64,000 nucleotides of DNA from Bradyrhizobium sp. CCGUVB1N3 (GTDB taxonomy: Bacteria; Pseudomonadota; Alphaproteobacteria; Rhizobiales; Xanthobacteraceae): NCBI RefSeq assembly GCF_024199925.1, contig NZ_JANADR010000001.1, positions 4,092,001-4,156,000 of the forward strand. The letters run 5' to 3'. The notes under the pieces were generated by a model, which worked only from the letters and a program-made list of their open reading frames with translations, did no database searches and was not told the origin of the DNA. Below, piece after piece: positions 41,197 to 49,528 of the stretch; position 1 is the first letter of the stretch; each line of letters begins with the position of its first letter. The translations under genes and the position numbers were made by a program.

Positions 41197-42996
41197 ATGA
41201 AACCGACCGACATCGCGGCCCCCGACTACTTTCACAAGGTAGTCGATTGCCAGTGGGCCTGTCCTGCGCACACCCCGGTTCCCGAATATATCCGTCTGAT
41301 CGCACAAGGCCGCTACAGCGACGCCTATATGATCAATTGGAAATCGAACGTGTTTCCCGGAATTCTGGGACGCACCTGCGATCGTCCATGCGAGCCGGCA
41401 TGCCGCCGCGGACGCGTTGAGGAAACGCCGGTCGCGATCTGCCGATTGAAGCGCGTCGCGGCCGACTTCAAGGATGACATCAAGCAGCGCCTGCCGCGTC
41501 CCTCGCCGAAGAACGGCAAGCGCATCGCACTGGTCGGCGGTGGCCCGGCGTCGCTGACGGTGGCGCGCGATCTCGCACCGCTCGGCTATCACTGCACCGT
41601 GTTCGATGCCGATCCGGAAGCCGGCGGCATGATGCGCTCGCAGATCCCGAAATTCCGGCTGCCGAATTCGGTGATCGACGAGGAGACCGGCTACATCCTC
41701 GAACTCGGTGTCGAGTTCAAAGGCGGCCACCGCATCGAAAGCATGAAGGCCCTGCTCGCGGACAAATACGACGCGGTCTTCGTCGGCTCCGGCGCGCCGC
41801 GCGGCCGCGAGCTCGACATTCCCGGCCGCAAAGAGGCAGCGGCGAACATCCATATCGGCATCGACTGGCTGTCCTCTGTCTCCTTCGGTCACACCGACAA
41901 GATCGGCAAGCGCGTTATCGTGCTCGGTGGCGGCAACACCGCGATGGACTGCTGCCGCACCGCGCGCCGGCTCGGCGGCCAGGACGTCAAGGTCATCGTG
42001 CGCTCCGGCTTCGAGGAGATGAAGGCCTCGCCCTGGGAGAAGGAGGACGCGATCCACGAGGACATCCCGATCCTCAATTACATGGTGCCGGTGGAATTCA
42101 AGCATGTAGGCGGCAAGCTCATCGGCGTCACCTTCCAGAAGGTCCGGGCCGAATACGACGCCAAGGGCCGGCGCAATCTCGTTCCCTCAGGCGAACCGAA
42201 CCAGACCATTCCTTGCGACGACGTGCTGGTCGCGGTCGGCCAGGAGAACGCGTTTCCCTGGATCGAGCGCGACTGCGGCATCGAGTTCGACAAGTGGAAT
42301 ATGCCGAAGGTCGATACCAAGACCTTCGTCTCGACCAACCCAAAGGTCTTCTTCGGCGGCGACGCCGCCTTCGGGCCGAAGAACATCATCTGGGCGGTCG
42401 CACACGGCCATGACGCCGCGCTGTCGATCCACAGGCTGCTCTCGGGCGAGGACATCAACGAGCGCCCGCTGCCAGAGGTGCACGTCACCTCGCAGAAGAT
42501 GGGTATCCACGAATGGAGCTATGACAACGACATCTCGCCGGACAAGCGCTTCAAGGTGCCGCACCGCGATAAGGTGGTGGCCCTGAAGGACATCCGCGCC
42601 GAGGTCGAGCTCGGCTACGACGTCAAGCTGGCGCTCGGCGAGGCCCATCGCTGCCTGAACTGCGACGTGCAGACCGTATTCTCCACCTCGCTCTGCATCG
42701 AGTGCGACGCCTGCGTCGACATCTGCCCGATGGATTGCATCACCTTCACGGAGAACGGCGAGGAGGTCGATCTGCGCCAGCGCCTGAAGGCGCCATCGCC
42801 GCATCCCGAGCAAGCCCTCTACGTCTCCGGCGATCTCAAGACCGGGCGCGTGATGGTGAAGGACGAGGACGTCTGCCTGCATTGCGGGCTGTGCGCCGAG
42901 CGTTGTCCCACCGGCGCCTGGGACATGCAGAAATACCTCATCGATATGACTCACGCAGGATCATCATGTCCGACAAGAAGCCGATCAGCAGCGTAA
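41197..42996 (+). CDS. GltD-like FAD/Fe-S NAD(P)H oxidoreductase with C-terminal 2[4Fe-4S] ferredoxin domain
   Basis: 599-residue oxidoreductase. The N-terminal Fe-S domain has CQWACPAHTP and CDRPCEPACRRGRVEE, as in the glutamate synthase small subunit. The FAD-binding Rossmann fold starts ALVGGGPASLTVARDL, and the NAD(P)-binding fold is VIVLGGGNTAMDCCRTARRL. FFGGDAAFGPKNIIWAVAHG closes the FAD site. The C-terminus adds two ferredoxin clusters (CIECDACVDICP and CLHCGLCAERCP). No glutamate synthase large subunit is present. Instead the gene overlaps the KorA-like gene by 31 nt, so it probably moves electrons between NAD(P)H and ferredoxin or directly to or from the oxidoreductase. Confidence 0.9.
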   Translation: MKPTDIAAPDYFHKVVDCQWACPAHTPVPEYIRLIAQGRYSDAYMINWKSNVFPGILGRTCDRPCEPACRRGRVEETPVAICRLKRVAADFKDDIKQRLPRPSPKNGKRIALVGGGPASLTVARDLAPLGYHCTVFDADPEAGGMMRSQIPKFRLPNSVIDEETGYILELGVEFKGGHRIESMKALLADKYDAVFVGSGAPRGRELDIPGRKEAAANIHIGIDWLSSVSFGHTDKIGKRVIVLGGGNTAMDCCRTARRLGGQDVKVIVRSGFEEMKASPWEKEDAIHEDIPILNYMVPVEFKHVGGKLIGVTFQKVRAEYDAKGRRNLVPSGEPNQTIPCDDVLVAVGQENAFPWIERDCGIEFDKWNMPKVDTKTFVSTNPKVFFGGDAAFGPKNIIWAVAHGHDAALSIHRLLSGEDINERPLPEVHVTSQKMGIHEWSYDNDISPDKRFKVPHRDKVVALKDIRAEVELGYDVKLALGEAHRCLNCDVQTVFSTSLCIECDACVDICPMDCITFTENGEEVDLRQRLKAPSPHPEQALYVSGDLKTGRVMVKDEDVCLHCGLCAERCPTGAWDMQKYLIDMTHAGSSCPTRSRSAA

Positions 42997-44813
42997 ACGA
43001 CTTCGTCGTCCGCTTCGCCAACGTCAACGGCTCGGGCTCGGCTTCGGCCAACGAACTGTTCGCCCGCGCGATCCTGCGCCATGGCGTACCGGTCTCCCCG
43101 CGCAACATCTTCCCCTCCAACATCCAGGGCCTGCCGACCTGGTATGAGGTGCGGGTGACGGAAGCCGGCCATCTCGGCGCCCGCGGCGGCGTCGACATGA
43201 TGGTGGCGATGAACCCGCAGACCTGGGACAAGGACGTCGCCGGCATCGAGCCGGGCGGCTACCTGTTCTACGATTCCACCAAGCCGATGCCGTCGACGAA
43301 ATTCCGCGGCGACATCACCGTGATCGGCGTACCCCTGACCGCGATCGCCAACTCGACCTATACTGATCCGCGCCAGCGCCAACTGTTCAAGAACATCATC
43401 TATCTTGGCGCGCTCGCCGCGCTGCTCGACATGGATCCCAAGGTGATCGAGCAGTTGATCGGCGAGCAGTACAAGGGCAAGGAGAAGCTGCTCTCTTCCA
43501 ACGTCCATGCGCTGCATCTCGGTCGCGACTGGGCATTGCAGAACCTGAAGTGCCCGATCGGGCTGCGGGTGAAGAAGGCCGACAAGGTCGGCGACCGCAT
43601 CTTCATCGAGGGCAACAGCGCAGCGGCGCTCGGCGCCGTCTATGGCGGTGCGACGGTATGCGCGTGGTATCCGATCACGCCGTCTTCGTCGGTGGCGGAA
43701 GCCTTCACCAGCCACTGCAAGAAGTACCGGCACGATGCTGCGACCGGAAAGGCGAAATACGCGATCGTGCAGGGCGAGGACGAGCTTGCCTCCATCGGCA
43801 TCGTGATCGGCGCCTCCTGGAACGGCGCCCGCGCCTTCACCGCGACCTCCGGCCCCGGCATCTCCCTGATGACGGAGTTCATCGGCCTGTCGTATTTCGC
43901 CGAGATTCCGGCCGTGATCATGAACATCCAGCGCGCCGGCCCCTCGACGGGCATGCCGACCCGCACGCAGCAATGCGACATCATCGCCTGCGCCTATGCT
44001 TCGCATGGCGACACCAAGCATGTGCTGCTCTTCCCCGAGGACCCGGCCGAGGCCTTCGAGTTTGCGGCGGCGGCGTTCGATCTCGCCGAACGGCTTCAGA
44101 CCACGATCTTCCTGATGCTCGATCTCGATATCGGCATGAACCACAGGCTCTGCCGCCCGTTGAAATGGGACGACGCGCGGCAGTATGACCGCGGCAAGGT
44201 GATGACCGCAGAGATGCTGGAAGAAGGCCGCGACTTCGGCCGCTATCTCGACGTCGACGGTGACGGCATCCCCTATCGCACCTATCCCGGCACGCATCCG
44301 ACCAAGGGTTCCTACTTCACCCGCGGGACATCGCGCGACCGCTATGCGCGCTACTCCGAGGAAGGCACGGTTTATGCCGACAACATGCAGCGCCTGGTGC
44401 GCAAGTTCGAGACAGCGCAGGATCTCGTGCCACGGCCGCTCCAGGCCAATGCGGAACGGCCGACCAAATATGGCGTGATCTATTTCGGCTCCACGGCGCC
44501 GGCGATGGACGAGGCGATCGGCCTTTTGGAAGCCCGCGGGCATCAGCTCGACCGGTTGCGCATCCGCGCCTTCCCGTTCCATTCGAGTGTCGCGAGCTTC
44601 CTCGCCGAGCACGATTTCGTCTACGTCGTCGAGCAGAACCGCGACAGCCAGCTCCGTCAGCTCATCGTCAACGAGAACGGCATCGACCCGGTGCGTCTCG
44701 TACCGATCGTGCATTACGACGGCTCGCCGATCACCGCCCGTTTCATCGCAAAAGCCATTGGCGACCACCAGGATCACCTCAAGGTGACCCCGCTCCGCAA
44801 GGCCGTGTCATGA
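42966..44813 (+). CDS. korA: 2-oxoacid:ferredoxin oxidoreductase, fused gamma-alpha subunit
   Basis: 615-residue subunit of a thiamine-dependent 2-oxoacid (probably 2-oxoglutarate) ferredoxin oxidoreductase. The N-terminal gamma domain spans about 1-185 (FANVNGSGSASANELFARAI, GVPVSPRNIFPSNIQG). The alpha domain (pyrimidine-binding) has YGGATVCAWYPITPSSSVAE, GISLMTEFIGLSYFAEIPAV and the TGMPTRTQQCDI motif. The C-terminal transketolase-C-like region follows (YGVIYFGSTAPAMDEAIGLL). The start is the ATG at 42966 inside the end of the GltD-like gene. It forms a heterodimer with the next gene product. The assignment as KorA rather than a pyruvate or indolepyruvate enzyme rests on overall resemblance only. 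Confidence 0.87.
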   Translation: MSDKKPISSVNDFVVRFANVNGSGSASANELFARAILRHGVPVSPRNIFPSNIQGLPTWYEVRVTEAGHLGARGGVDMMVAMNPQTWDKDVAGIEPGGYLFYDSTKPMPSTKFRGDITVIGVPLTAIANSTYTDPRQRQLFKNIIYLGALAALLDMDPKVIEQLIGEQYKGKEKLLSSNVHALHLGRDWALQNLKCPIGLRVKKADKVGDRIFIEGNSAAALGAVYGGATVCAWYPITPSSSVAEAFTSHCKKYRHDAATGKAKYAIVQGEDELASIGIVIGASWNGARAFTATSGPGISLMTEFIGLSYFAEIPAVIMNIQRAGPSTGMPTRTQQCDIIACAYASHGDTKHVLLFPEDPAEAFEFAAAAFDLAERLQTTIFLMLDLDIGMNHRLCRPLKWDDARQYDRGKVMTAEMLEEGRDFGRYLDVDGDGIPYRTYPGTHPTKGSYFTRGTSRDRYARYSEEGTVYADNMQRLVRKFETAQDLVPRPLQANAERPTKYGVIYFGSTAPAMDEAIGLLEARGHQLDRLRIRAFPFHSSVASFLAEHDFVYVVEQNRDSQLRQLIVNENGIDPVRLVPIVHYDGSPITARFIAKAIGDHQDHLKVTPLRKAVS

Positions 44814-45865
44814 CCTACATTGCAAAGCCGAAATTTCATCACCCTGGCCTGAAGAAGAACGAGCTCGGCTACACGCATCGCGACTACGAGGGCAAGATCT
44901 CGACGCTGTGCGCCGGCTGCGGCCACGACTCGATCACGGCCTCGATCATCGAGGCCTGCTACGAGCTATCGATCGAACCACACCGGGTGGCGAAGATTTC
45001 CGGGATCGGCTGCTCGTCGAAGACACCCGACTATTTCCTCGGCAATTCGCACGGCTTCAACTCCGTGCACGGCCGCATGCCCTCGGTGCTCACGGGGGCC
45101 AACCTCGCCAATCGCGACCTGATCTATCTCGGCGTCTCCGGCGACGGCGATTCCGCCTCGATCGGTTTCGGCCAGTTCGCCCACTCGATCCGGCGCGGCG
45201 TCAACATGACCTATATCGTCGAGAACAACGGCGTCTATGGCCTGACCAAGGGCCAGTTCTCGGCGACCGCCGACCGCGGCTCGAAATCCAAGAAGGGCGT
45301 CACCAACACCGACAACGCCATCGACCTCGTCGCGATCGCGCTGCAGTTGGGGGCGACCTTCGTCGCGCGCAGCTTCTCCGGCGACAAGACCCAGCTCGTG
45401 CCGCTGATCGCAGCCGCGATCCGCCACAAGGGCGCGTCCTTCATCGACGTGATCAGTCCCTGCATCGCCTTCAACAACCACGCCGGCTCGACCAAGAGCT
45501 TTGACTATGTCCGCGAGCACAATGACGCGGTGAACCGGCTCGACGTGCTGGTCGGCCGCGACCCGATCAGCGTCGACTACGCGCCTGGCGCCGTGCAGGT
45601 CGTCGAGCAGCACGACGGCAGCAAGATCGCGCTCCGCAAGATCGATGCCGACTACGATCCGCATGACCGGCTAGGGGCGATGACCTTCCTCCAGAAGCAC
45701 GCCGCCAAGGGGCAAATCGTCACGGGGCTGCTCTATGTCGATCCGGACGCGGAGGATTTGCACGAGCATCTCGACACGGTCGAGACGCCGCTGAACAGGC
45801 TGGAGGCCGACGATCTCTGCCCGGGCTCGGCCGTGCTGGACAAGATCAACGCCAGCCTGCGCTGA
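44810..45865 (+). CDS. korB: 2-oxoacid:ferredoxin oxidoreductase, beta subunit
   Basis: 351-residue thiamine-diphosphate-binding subunit. Fe-S ligands include Cys34 and Cys37 in STLCAGCGHDS, with a further Cys in SGIGCSSKTPDYF. The thiamine-diphosphate motif is GVSGDGDSASIGFGQ followed by IVENNGVYGLTKGQ. The SPCIAFNNHAGSTKSFDYV segment is typical of KorB/VorB. It overlaps korA by 4 nt (ATGA). Together with korA and the GltD-like protein it should link CoA-dependent decarboxylation of a 2-oxoacid to ferredoxin and NAD(P). Confidence 0.9.
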   Translation: MTYIAKPKFHHPGLKKNELGYTHRDYEGKISTLCAGCGHDSITASIIEACYELSIEPHRVAKISGIGCSSKTPDYFLGNSHGFNSVHGRMPSVLTGANLANRDLIYLGVSGDGDSASIGFGQFAHSIRRGVNMTYIVENNGVYGLTKGQFSATADRGSKSKKGVTNTDNAIDLVAIALQLGATFVARSFSGDKTQLVPLIAAAIRHKGASFIDVISPCIAFNNHAGSTKSFDYVREHNDAVNRLDVLVGRDPISVDYAPGAVQVVEQHDGSKIALRKIDADYDPHDRLGAMTFLQKHAAKGQIVTGLLYVDPDAEDLHEHLDTVETPLNRLEADDLCPGSAVLDKINASLR

Positions 45866-45869
45866 TCTC

Positions 45870-46316
45870 CTATCGCCCTGCCGCGGCGGGCTGCCTGACG
45901 CGTATGGAGATCTTCTCCGAGACGACGGGCGGCTCGAACGGATAGTGCTTCGCATCCCCCAGCACGAGCTGCAGGGTGTGCGTCCCCGGCGCCAGTTCGA
46001 GAAAAGTCTCGGTCTGCCCCGCTCCAAAATGAAGATGCGACTTGTCCTGCGGAATCGGCTCCTTGGGGTCGACTGGATCTTTGACGTCGATCAGCAGATG
46101 GTGATGGCCGCTGTTCTGGTAATCGTCGCCGGCATGCGTCACGCCCATGTTGCGCAGGCCGAACCGGACCCAGAATCCGCTTCTGATCTTCTGACCATCG
46201 CGCGGCGTGATGAAATAGACCTTTGCGTCCTTCGGTGCCGGCTTGGCTTGCGAATAGGCTGCGCTGGAGGACAATGCGAGCAACGCCGAAAGCGCGAGGC
46301 AGCAGACGATTTTCAT
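45870..46316 (-). CDS. DUF4399 periplasmic protein
   Basis: 148-residue exported protein. The signal peptide is residues 1-22 (LALSALLALSSSAAYSQ). The DUF4399 domain follows, starting VYFITPRDGQKIRSGFWVRF and containing the histidine cluster GHHHLLIDV, then GQTETFLELAPGTHTLQLVL and a terminal beta strand VSEKISIRV. The family is of unknown function; the His cluster could bind metal. It is 17 nt downstream of the cyclase-SUMF1 gene, so probably cotranscribed, and convergent with korB. Confidence 0.88.
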   Translation of the reverse strand: MKIVCCLALSALLALSSSAAYSQAKPAPKDAKVYFITPRDGQKIRSGFWVRFGLRNMGVTHAGDDYQNSGHHHLLIDVKDPVDPKEPIPQDKSHLHFGAGQTETFLELAPGTHTLQLVLGDAKHYPFEPPVVSEKISIRVRQPAAAGR

Positions 46317-46333
46317 CGCATCTCCTTCCGCGC

Positions 46334-47911
46334 TTACGGACCAAGCGCTATGCGGAAGCCGTGGGTCGGATAACGAACATTGGTATCGTAGCCGTCACGG
46401 TTCGCCGGTCGCACATATCGCGCGTCGTTTTTCCAGGACCCCGAGCGCAGAACATGCGAGGTGCAGTCGCCGCCGACCCAGGCCGAGCCGTCGGCCGGGG
46501 CGCCCTGGTAGTTCTTGTGCCAGCAATCCGCGACCCACTGATCGACGCCGCCGCCCATGTCGTAAAGCCCAAAGGGATTTGGCTTGAAGCTGCCGACCTT
46601 GACCGGCTGATCGGCCGAGACGTCGCCGCAATCCTTGCAAGCGGCCATGCCCGGCTGCGCCTTGTCGCCCCACCAGTATTTTGTCTGGGTACCCCCGCGG
46701 GCGGCATATTCCCATTCAGCTTCGCTCGGAAGCCGGTACGGCTTCTTTGTCGCCTGCGCGAGCCAGCCCGCATATTGCTGCGCGTCCGTCCAGCTCACAT
46801 TCGTGACGGGGGCGTCGTCCTTTCCGATCGCCGTAAATCCGCAAGCCTTCGCCGCGGCACATTCGTTCCATTCACGAACCGTCACGGGATATTTCCCGAT
46901 CGCAAACGGTTTGATCGCCACCTGGTGGATCGGCCTTTCCGTCGCGTCATCGTTGCTGCCCATCGCAAGACTGCCGGCACGGATCGCGACCATTTCCGGC
47001 TCCTGGATCGACGCCGCGGATTGCATCGGGGCCGGTGACGGCGAAGCTGCCGGCGATGGCACTGCAGTTGGCGATGGCACCGCAGTTGGCGATGGAGAAG
47101 CCGCGGGAGCGGCCCGTGGCGCTGGCGCCGGCGGGCTCGGCTCGAGCGGAACAGATTGCGGTGTCGGGGAAACTGAAGGAGCCACGATCGGAGGGGCGGC
47201 AGCTTGTTGATTCACCCGGCTGCGGTGCTGCGCAAGTACGTACCAAAGCACGTAGCCGGCAATCACCAGCAATGTCGCGATCAGAAGGAACAGCAGGATG
47301 TTCTCGCGCCGGCCCCGGGTCCTGGCTACGGCGTCTGCATCCGGCAGCACGCGATAGACGCGCACGGGATCGGTGATGTTCTTCACCTTGCGGTCCCCGA
47401 GCGACTCGTAGCCGCACACCACCTTGTGCTTGATCTGCTCGTAGATCGCGCCCGAGATGAACACCTGACCGGGTTCGGCAATACCTTCGATGCGCGTCGC
47501 AATGTTGACGCCGTCGCCGTAGATGTCGTCCGATTCCACGATGACGTCGCCGAGATTGACGCCAATGCGGTATTCGATCCGGGAGTGCTTGGGAAGCGAG
47601 GCGTTGCGACCGATCAGATTCTGCTGGATGACGATGCTGCATCGGACGGCCTCGACAGGACTGTCGAAAATGGCGATGAAGCCATCGCCCGTCGTCTTCA
47701 CCAGGCTTCCATGGTGCTCAACGATGCTGGGCTGGATCAGATCGCGCTCGATCCGCTTCACGCGCACATGCGTGCCTTCCTCGTCGGCCTGCATCAAGCG
47801 GCTGTAGGACGCGATGTCACCGACGATAATGGCGGCGAGGCGGCGAGGCATTCCGCTATGCGAAGGCGGCTCACCCTGATTCCCCGATTTGAAGTTGCGA
47901 ATTTCACCCAT
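46334..47911 (-). CDS. Class III adenylate cyclase fused to a SUMF1/FGE-type domain
   Basis: About 525 residues from the ATG at 47911 (GGAG upstream). The cytoplasmic class III cyclase catalytic domain is about 20-180: metal Asp in VGDIASYSRLM and GDGFIAIF, substrate Lys in LVKTTGDG, and transition-state Asn/Arg in GVNIATRIEG, all intact. One transmembrane helix follows at about 207-227 (ILLFLLIATLLVIAGYVLW), then a Pro/Ala/Ser linker of about 90 residues with AVPSPT repeats. The C-terminal SUMF1/formylglycine-generating-type domain is periplasmic (MVAIRAGSLAMGSNDDATER, NVSWTDAQQYAGWL, YRLPSEAEWEYAARGGTQ, SHVLRSGSW, ending THGFRIALGP). The lone cyclase domain must dimerise. Its signal could come through the periplasmic domain. 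Confidence 0.9.
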   Translation of the reverse strand: MGEIRNFKSGNQGEPPSHSGMPRRLAAIIVGDIASYSRLMQADEEGTHVRVKRIERDLIQPSIVEHHGSLVKTTGDGFIAIFDSPVEAVRCSIVIQQNLIGRNASLPKHSRIEYRIGVNLGDVIVESDDIYGDGVNIATRIEGIAEPGQVFISGAIYEQIKHKVVCGYESLGDRKVKNITDPVRVYRVLPDADAVARTRGRRENILLFLLIATLLVIAGYVLWYVLAQHRSRVNQQAAAPPIVAPSVSPTPQSVPLEPSPPAPAPRAAPAASPSPTAVPSPTAVPSPAASPSPAPMQSAASIQEPEMVAIRAGSLAMGSNDDATERPIHQVAIKPFAIGKYPVTVREWNECAAAKACGFTAIGKDDAPVTNVSWTDAQQYAGWLAQATKKPYRLPSEAEWEYAARGGTQTKYWWGDKAQPGMAACKDCGDVSADQPVKVGSFKPNPFGLYDMGGGVDQWVADCWHKNYQGAPADGSAWVGGDCTSHVLRSGSWKNDARYVRPANRDGYDTNVRYPTHGFRIALGP

Positions 47912-47953
47912 TGCTGGGGCTCCACAAACTTGCAAATGGCGGCTTGCGCGTTC

Positions 47954-47970
47954 AACGCTCGAAGAGCGTT
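47954..47970. promoter_or_regulatory. Small palindrome upstream of the cyclase gene
   Basis: AACGCTC-GAA-GAGCGTT, a perfect 7-bp inverted repeat with a 3-base centre, about 43 nt before the likely start codon of the cyclase-SUMF1 gene. It could be an operator or a leader hairpin. Confidence 0.35.
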
Positions 47971-48156
47971 ACGTACGAAGTGCAGGCTATCACACCGCCC
48001 GCGAGGGACAAAGCAAAGTGCGACCGGGTCGGAGCTTCTGGCAAGCGCTGGCGGTCGGGTTCCCAGCGAAAATGCCGCCAGACTCTTTGAACTTTCTTGG
48101 CGTTGCTAGCGACTAAAGCTCGCAACGACACTTCGTCGCGCCAAGCGAGAGCTCGC

Positions 48157-49137
48157 TCACTCGATGGCTTCGTCGGCGCTCGCCAGCAGTGCCGGCGGCA
48201 CCTCGACCCCCAAGAGCCTCGCCGTCCTCAAATTGATGACGAGCTCGAATTTTGTCGGCGCCTGCACCGGAAGATCGGCCGGCTTCGTTCCGCGAAGAAT
48301 CCTGTCCACATAGGAAGCGACCTCGCGGAACAGCTCCGGGAAATCCAGCCCGTACGACATCAGCGCGCCGCTTGCCGGAAAGCTGCGGAACGGATGGATG
48401 CTGGGAATGCGCAGCTCGTTGGTCAAGCCGACGATCAGATCCTGATGCAGGATCGGCAGGGAGTCGGGGAGCGTCATCAGCCCAGCCCGGGGCGAACCAA
48501 CGGCGCCCCGAATGGCGCGCTCGATCTCGCCGGCATCGCGGACGTAGATCGTCTGCACGTTCACGCCGGTTTCGCGGCCGTCGCTCTCGATCTGGCGGGC
48601 GAACGGCGCGCTGGTGTTGTTGTCGGGATTGGCGATCAGGACGATGCGCTCGATCGTCGTGTCGGCGGCCTTCAGCAGATCGACCCATTTGCCCCCGACC
48701 GCGAGCTCGAAATTCGTGAAGCCGGTGAGGCTTCCGCCGGGATGTGACAAGGACGCCACCACGCCGAGCTCGACGGGATCAGCCACCAACAGGAATACGA
48801 CGGGTATGGCGCCCGAGTACCTGCGCATTGCCTCGAGCGCAGGACTTCCCTGTGCGATCAGCAGGTCCGGCTTCCGCTGCACCAACGAAGCCGAAGCCTC
48901 CGACAGGGAGGATGACATCGGTTCGGCCAGCCGCAGGTCGAACTCCAGATTATCGCCATCGCGCCAGCCGAGCTCGCGCAACCGGTCCAGGAGCGCGGCG
49001 CGGAGCGGCAGCAATTGCCGCTCGCTGAACGAGGAGACCATGCCGACGAGCCTCCGCGGCAACGGCTGGGCATTCGCCGCAAGCCATGGCGCGGCCATCA
49101 GGAGCCCCGTTGCGCGGATGAAGGCACGCCGGATCAT
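48157..49137 (-). CDS. ABC transporter substrate-binding protein (ABC_sub_bind/TrpX type)
   Basis: 326-residue binding protein of the ABC_sub_bind (PF04392) group, present in many copies in Bradyrhizobium. The start is the ATG at 49137 (MIRRAFIRATG), with a Tat-like or Sec signal ending WLAANAQ. Family landmarks are VGMVSSFSERQLLPLRAALL, LRELGWRDGDNLEFDLRLAE, IPVVFLLVADPVELGVVASL, SLTGFTNFE and the C-terminal NLRTARLLGVEVPPALLASA. Substrates of this group are mostly unknown (tryptophan in TrpX). No permease or ATPase gene adjoins it. Confidence 0.9.
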   Translation of the reverse strand: MIRRAFIRATGLLMAAPWLAANAQPLPRRLVGMVSSFSERQLLPLRAALLDRLRELGWRDGDNLEFDLRLAEPMSSSLSEASASLVQRKPDLLIAQGSPALEAMRRYSGAIPVVFLLVADPVELGVVASLSHPGGSLTGFTNFELAVGGKWVDLLKAADTTIERIVLIANPDNNTSAPFARQIESDGRETGVNVQTIYVRDAGEIERAIRGAVGSPRAGLMTLPDSLPILHQDLIVGLTNELRIPSIHPFRSFPASGALMSYGLDFPELFREVASYVDRILRGTKPADLPVQAPTKFELVINLRTARLLGVEVPPALLASADEAIE

Positions 49138-49528
49138 GTGCGGCCCGGATTGGCAGAAGTCGAATGCATCTCGCGCATGTACCAGCATCCGGCCATCCAG
49201 GGGATAGGTAAATCCAGGCCTGCCCGGCCCGCCAGGCCATCGCGGACAGGTGAACGCATCCTGCCCAAGTGGCGACTAACCGCCAATACCCCGCCGGCCG
49301 CCTACCTCACCTCTCACACCAACGCGCTATTGCGCAAGTCAACGCGAGCGCGACTCTTCTTCCTTCTCCCCTTGCGGGAGAAGGTGGCGCGAAGCGCCGG
49401 ATGAGGGGTCTCTCTCCGCGAATTCAGATGCGAGAGACGAGCACGGGGAAAGAACCCCTCACCCGGCTTCGCTTCGCGAAGCCACCCTCTCCCGCAAGGG
49501 GAGAGGGTGAGAGCATCCGCAAAAGCAG
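49138..49528. other. Gene-free stretch holding a large palindromic repeat
   Basis: 391 bases between the binding-protein gene and spoVR, dominated by the repeat at 49363-49509. The left part (49138-49350) should carry the promoter of the binding-protein gene. I see no coding potential or clear promoter boxes. Confidence 0.6.
49363..49509. repeat. Interspersed palindromic repeat, family F
   Basis: The left arm CTTCTCCCCTTGCGGGAGAAG and right arm CTCTCCCGCAAGGGGAGAG are each palindromic and also mutually related. Inner arms GGATGAGGGG and CCCCTCACCC complete a nested hairpin, with GGCGCGAAGCGCC and CTTCGCTTCGCGAAG inside. It lies just downstream of spoVR and probably ends that operon. Confidence 0.8.

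Noticed and set aside
42951..44777. 608-codon minus-strand frame opposite korA
   Set aside because: Antisense shadow with no recognisable motif; the korA frame is unmistakable.
46995..47110. Tandem DNA repeat GCAGTTGGCGATGG as a mobile or regulatory repeat
   Set aside because: It is in frame inside the cyclase-SUMF1 gene and encodes the Ala-Val-Pro-Ser-Pro linker, so it is a coding repeat.
49363..49509. CRISPR or phage attachment site
   Set aside because: Only two related arms with nested palindromes and no regular spacers; it is an intergenic palindromic element.
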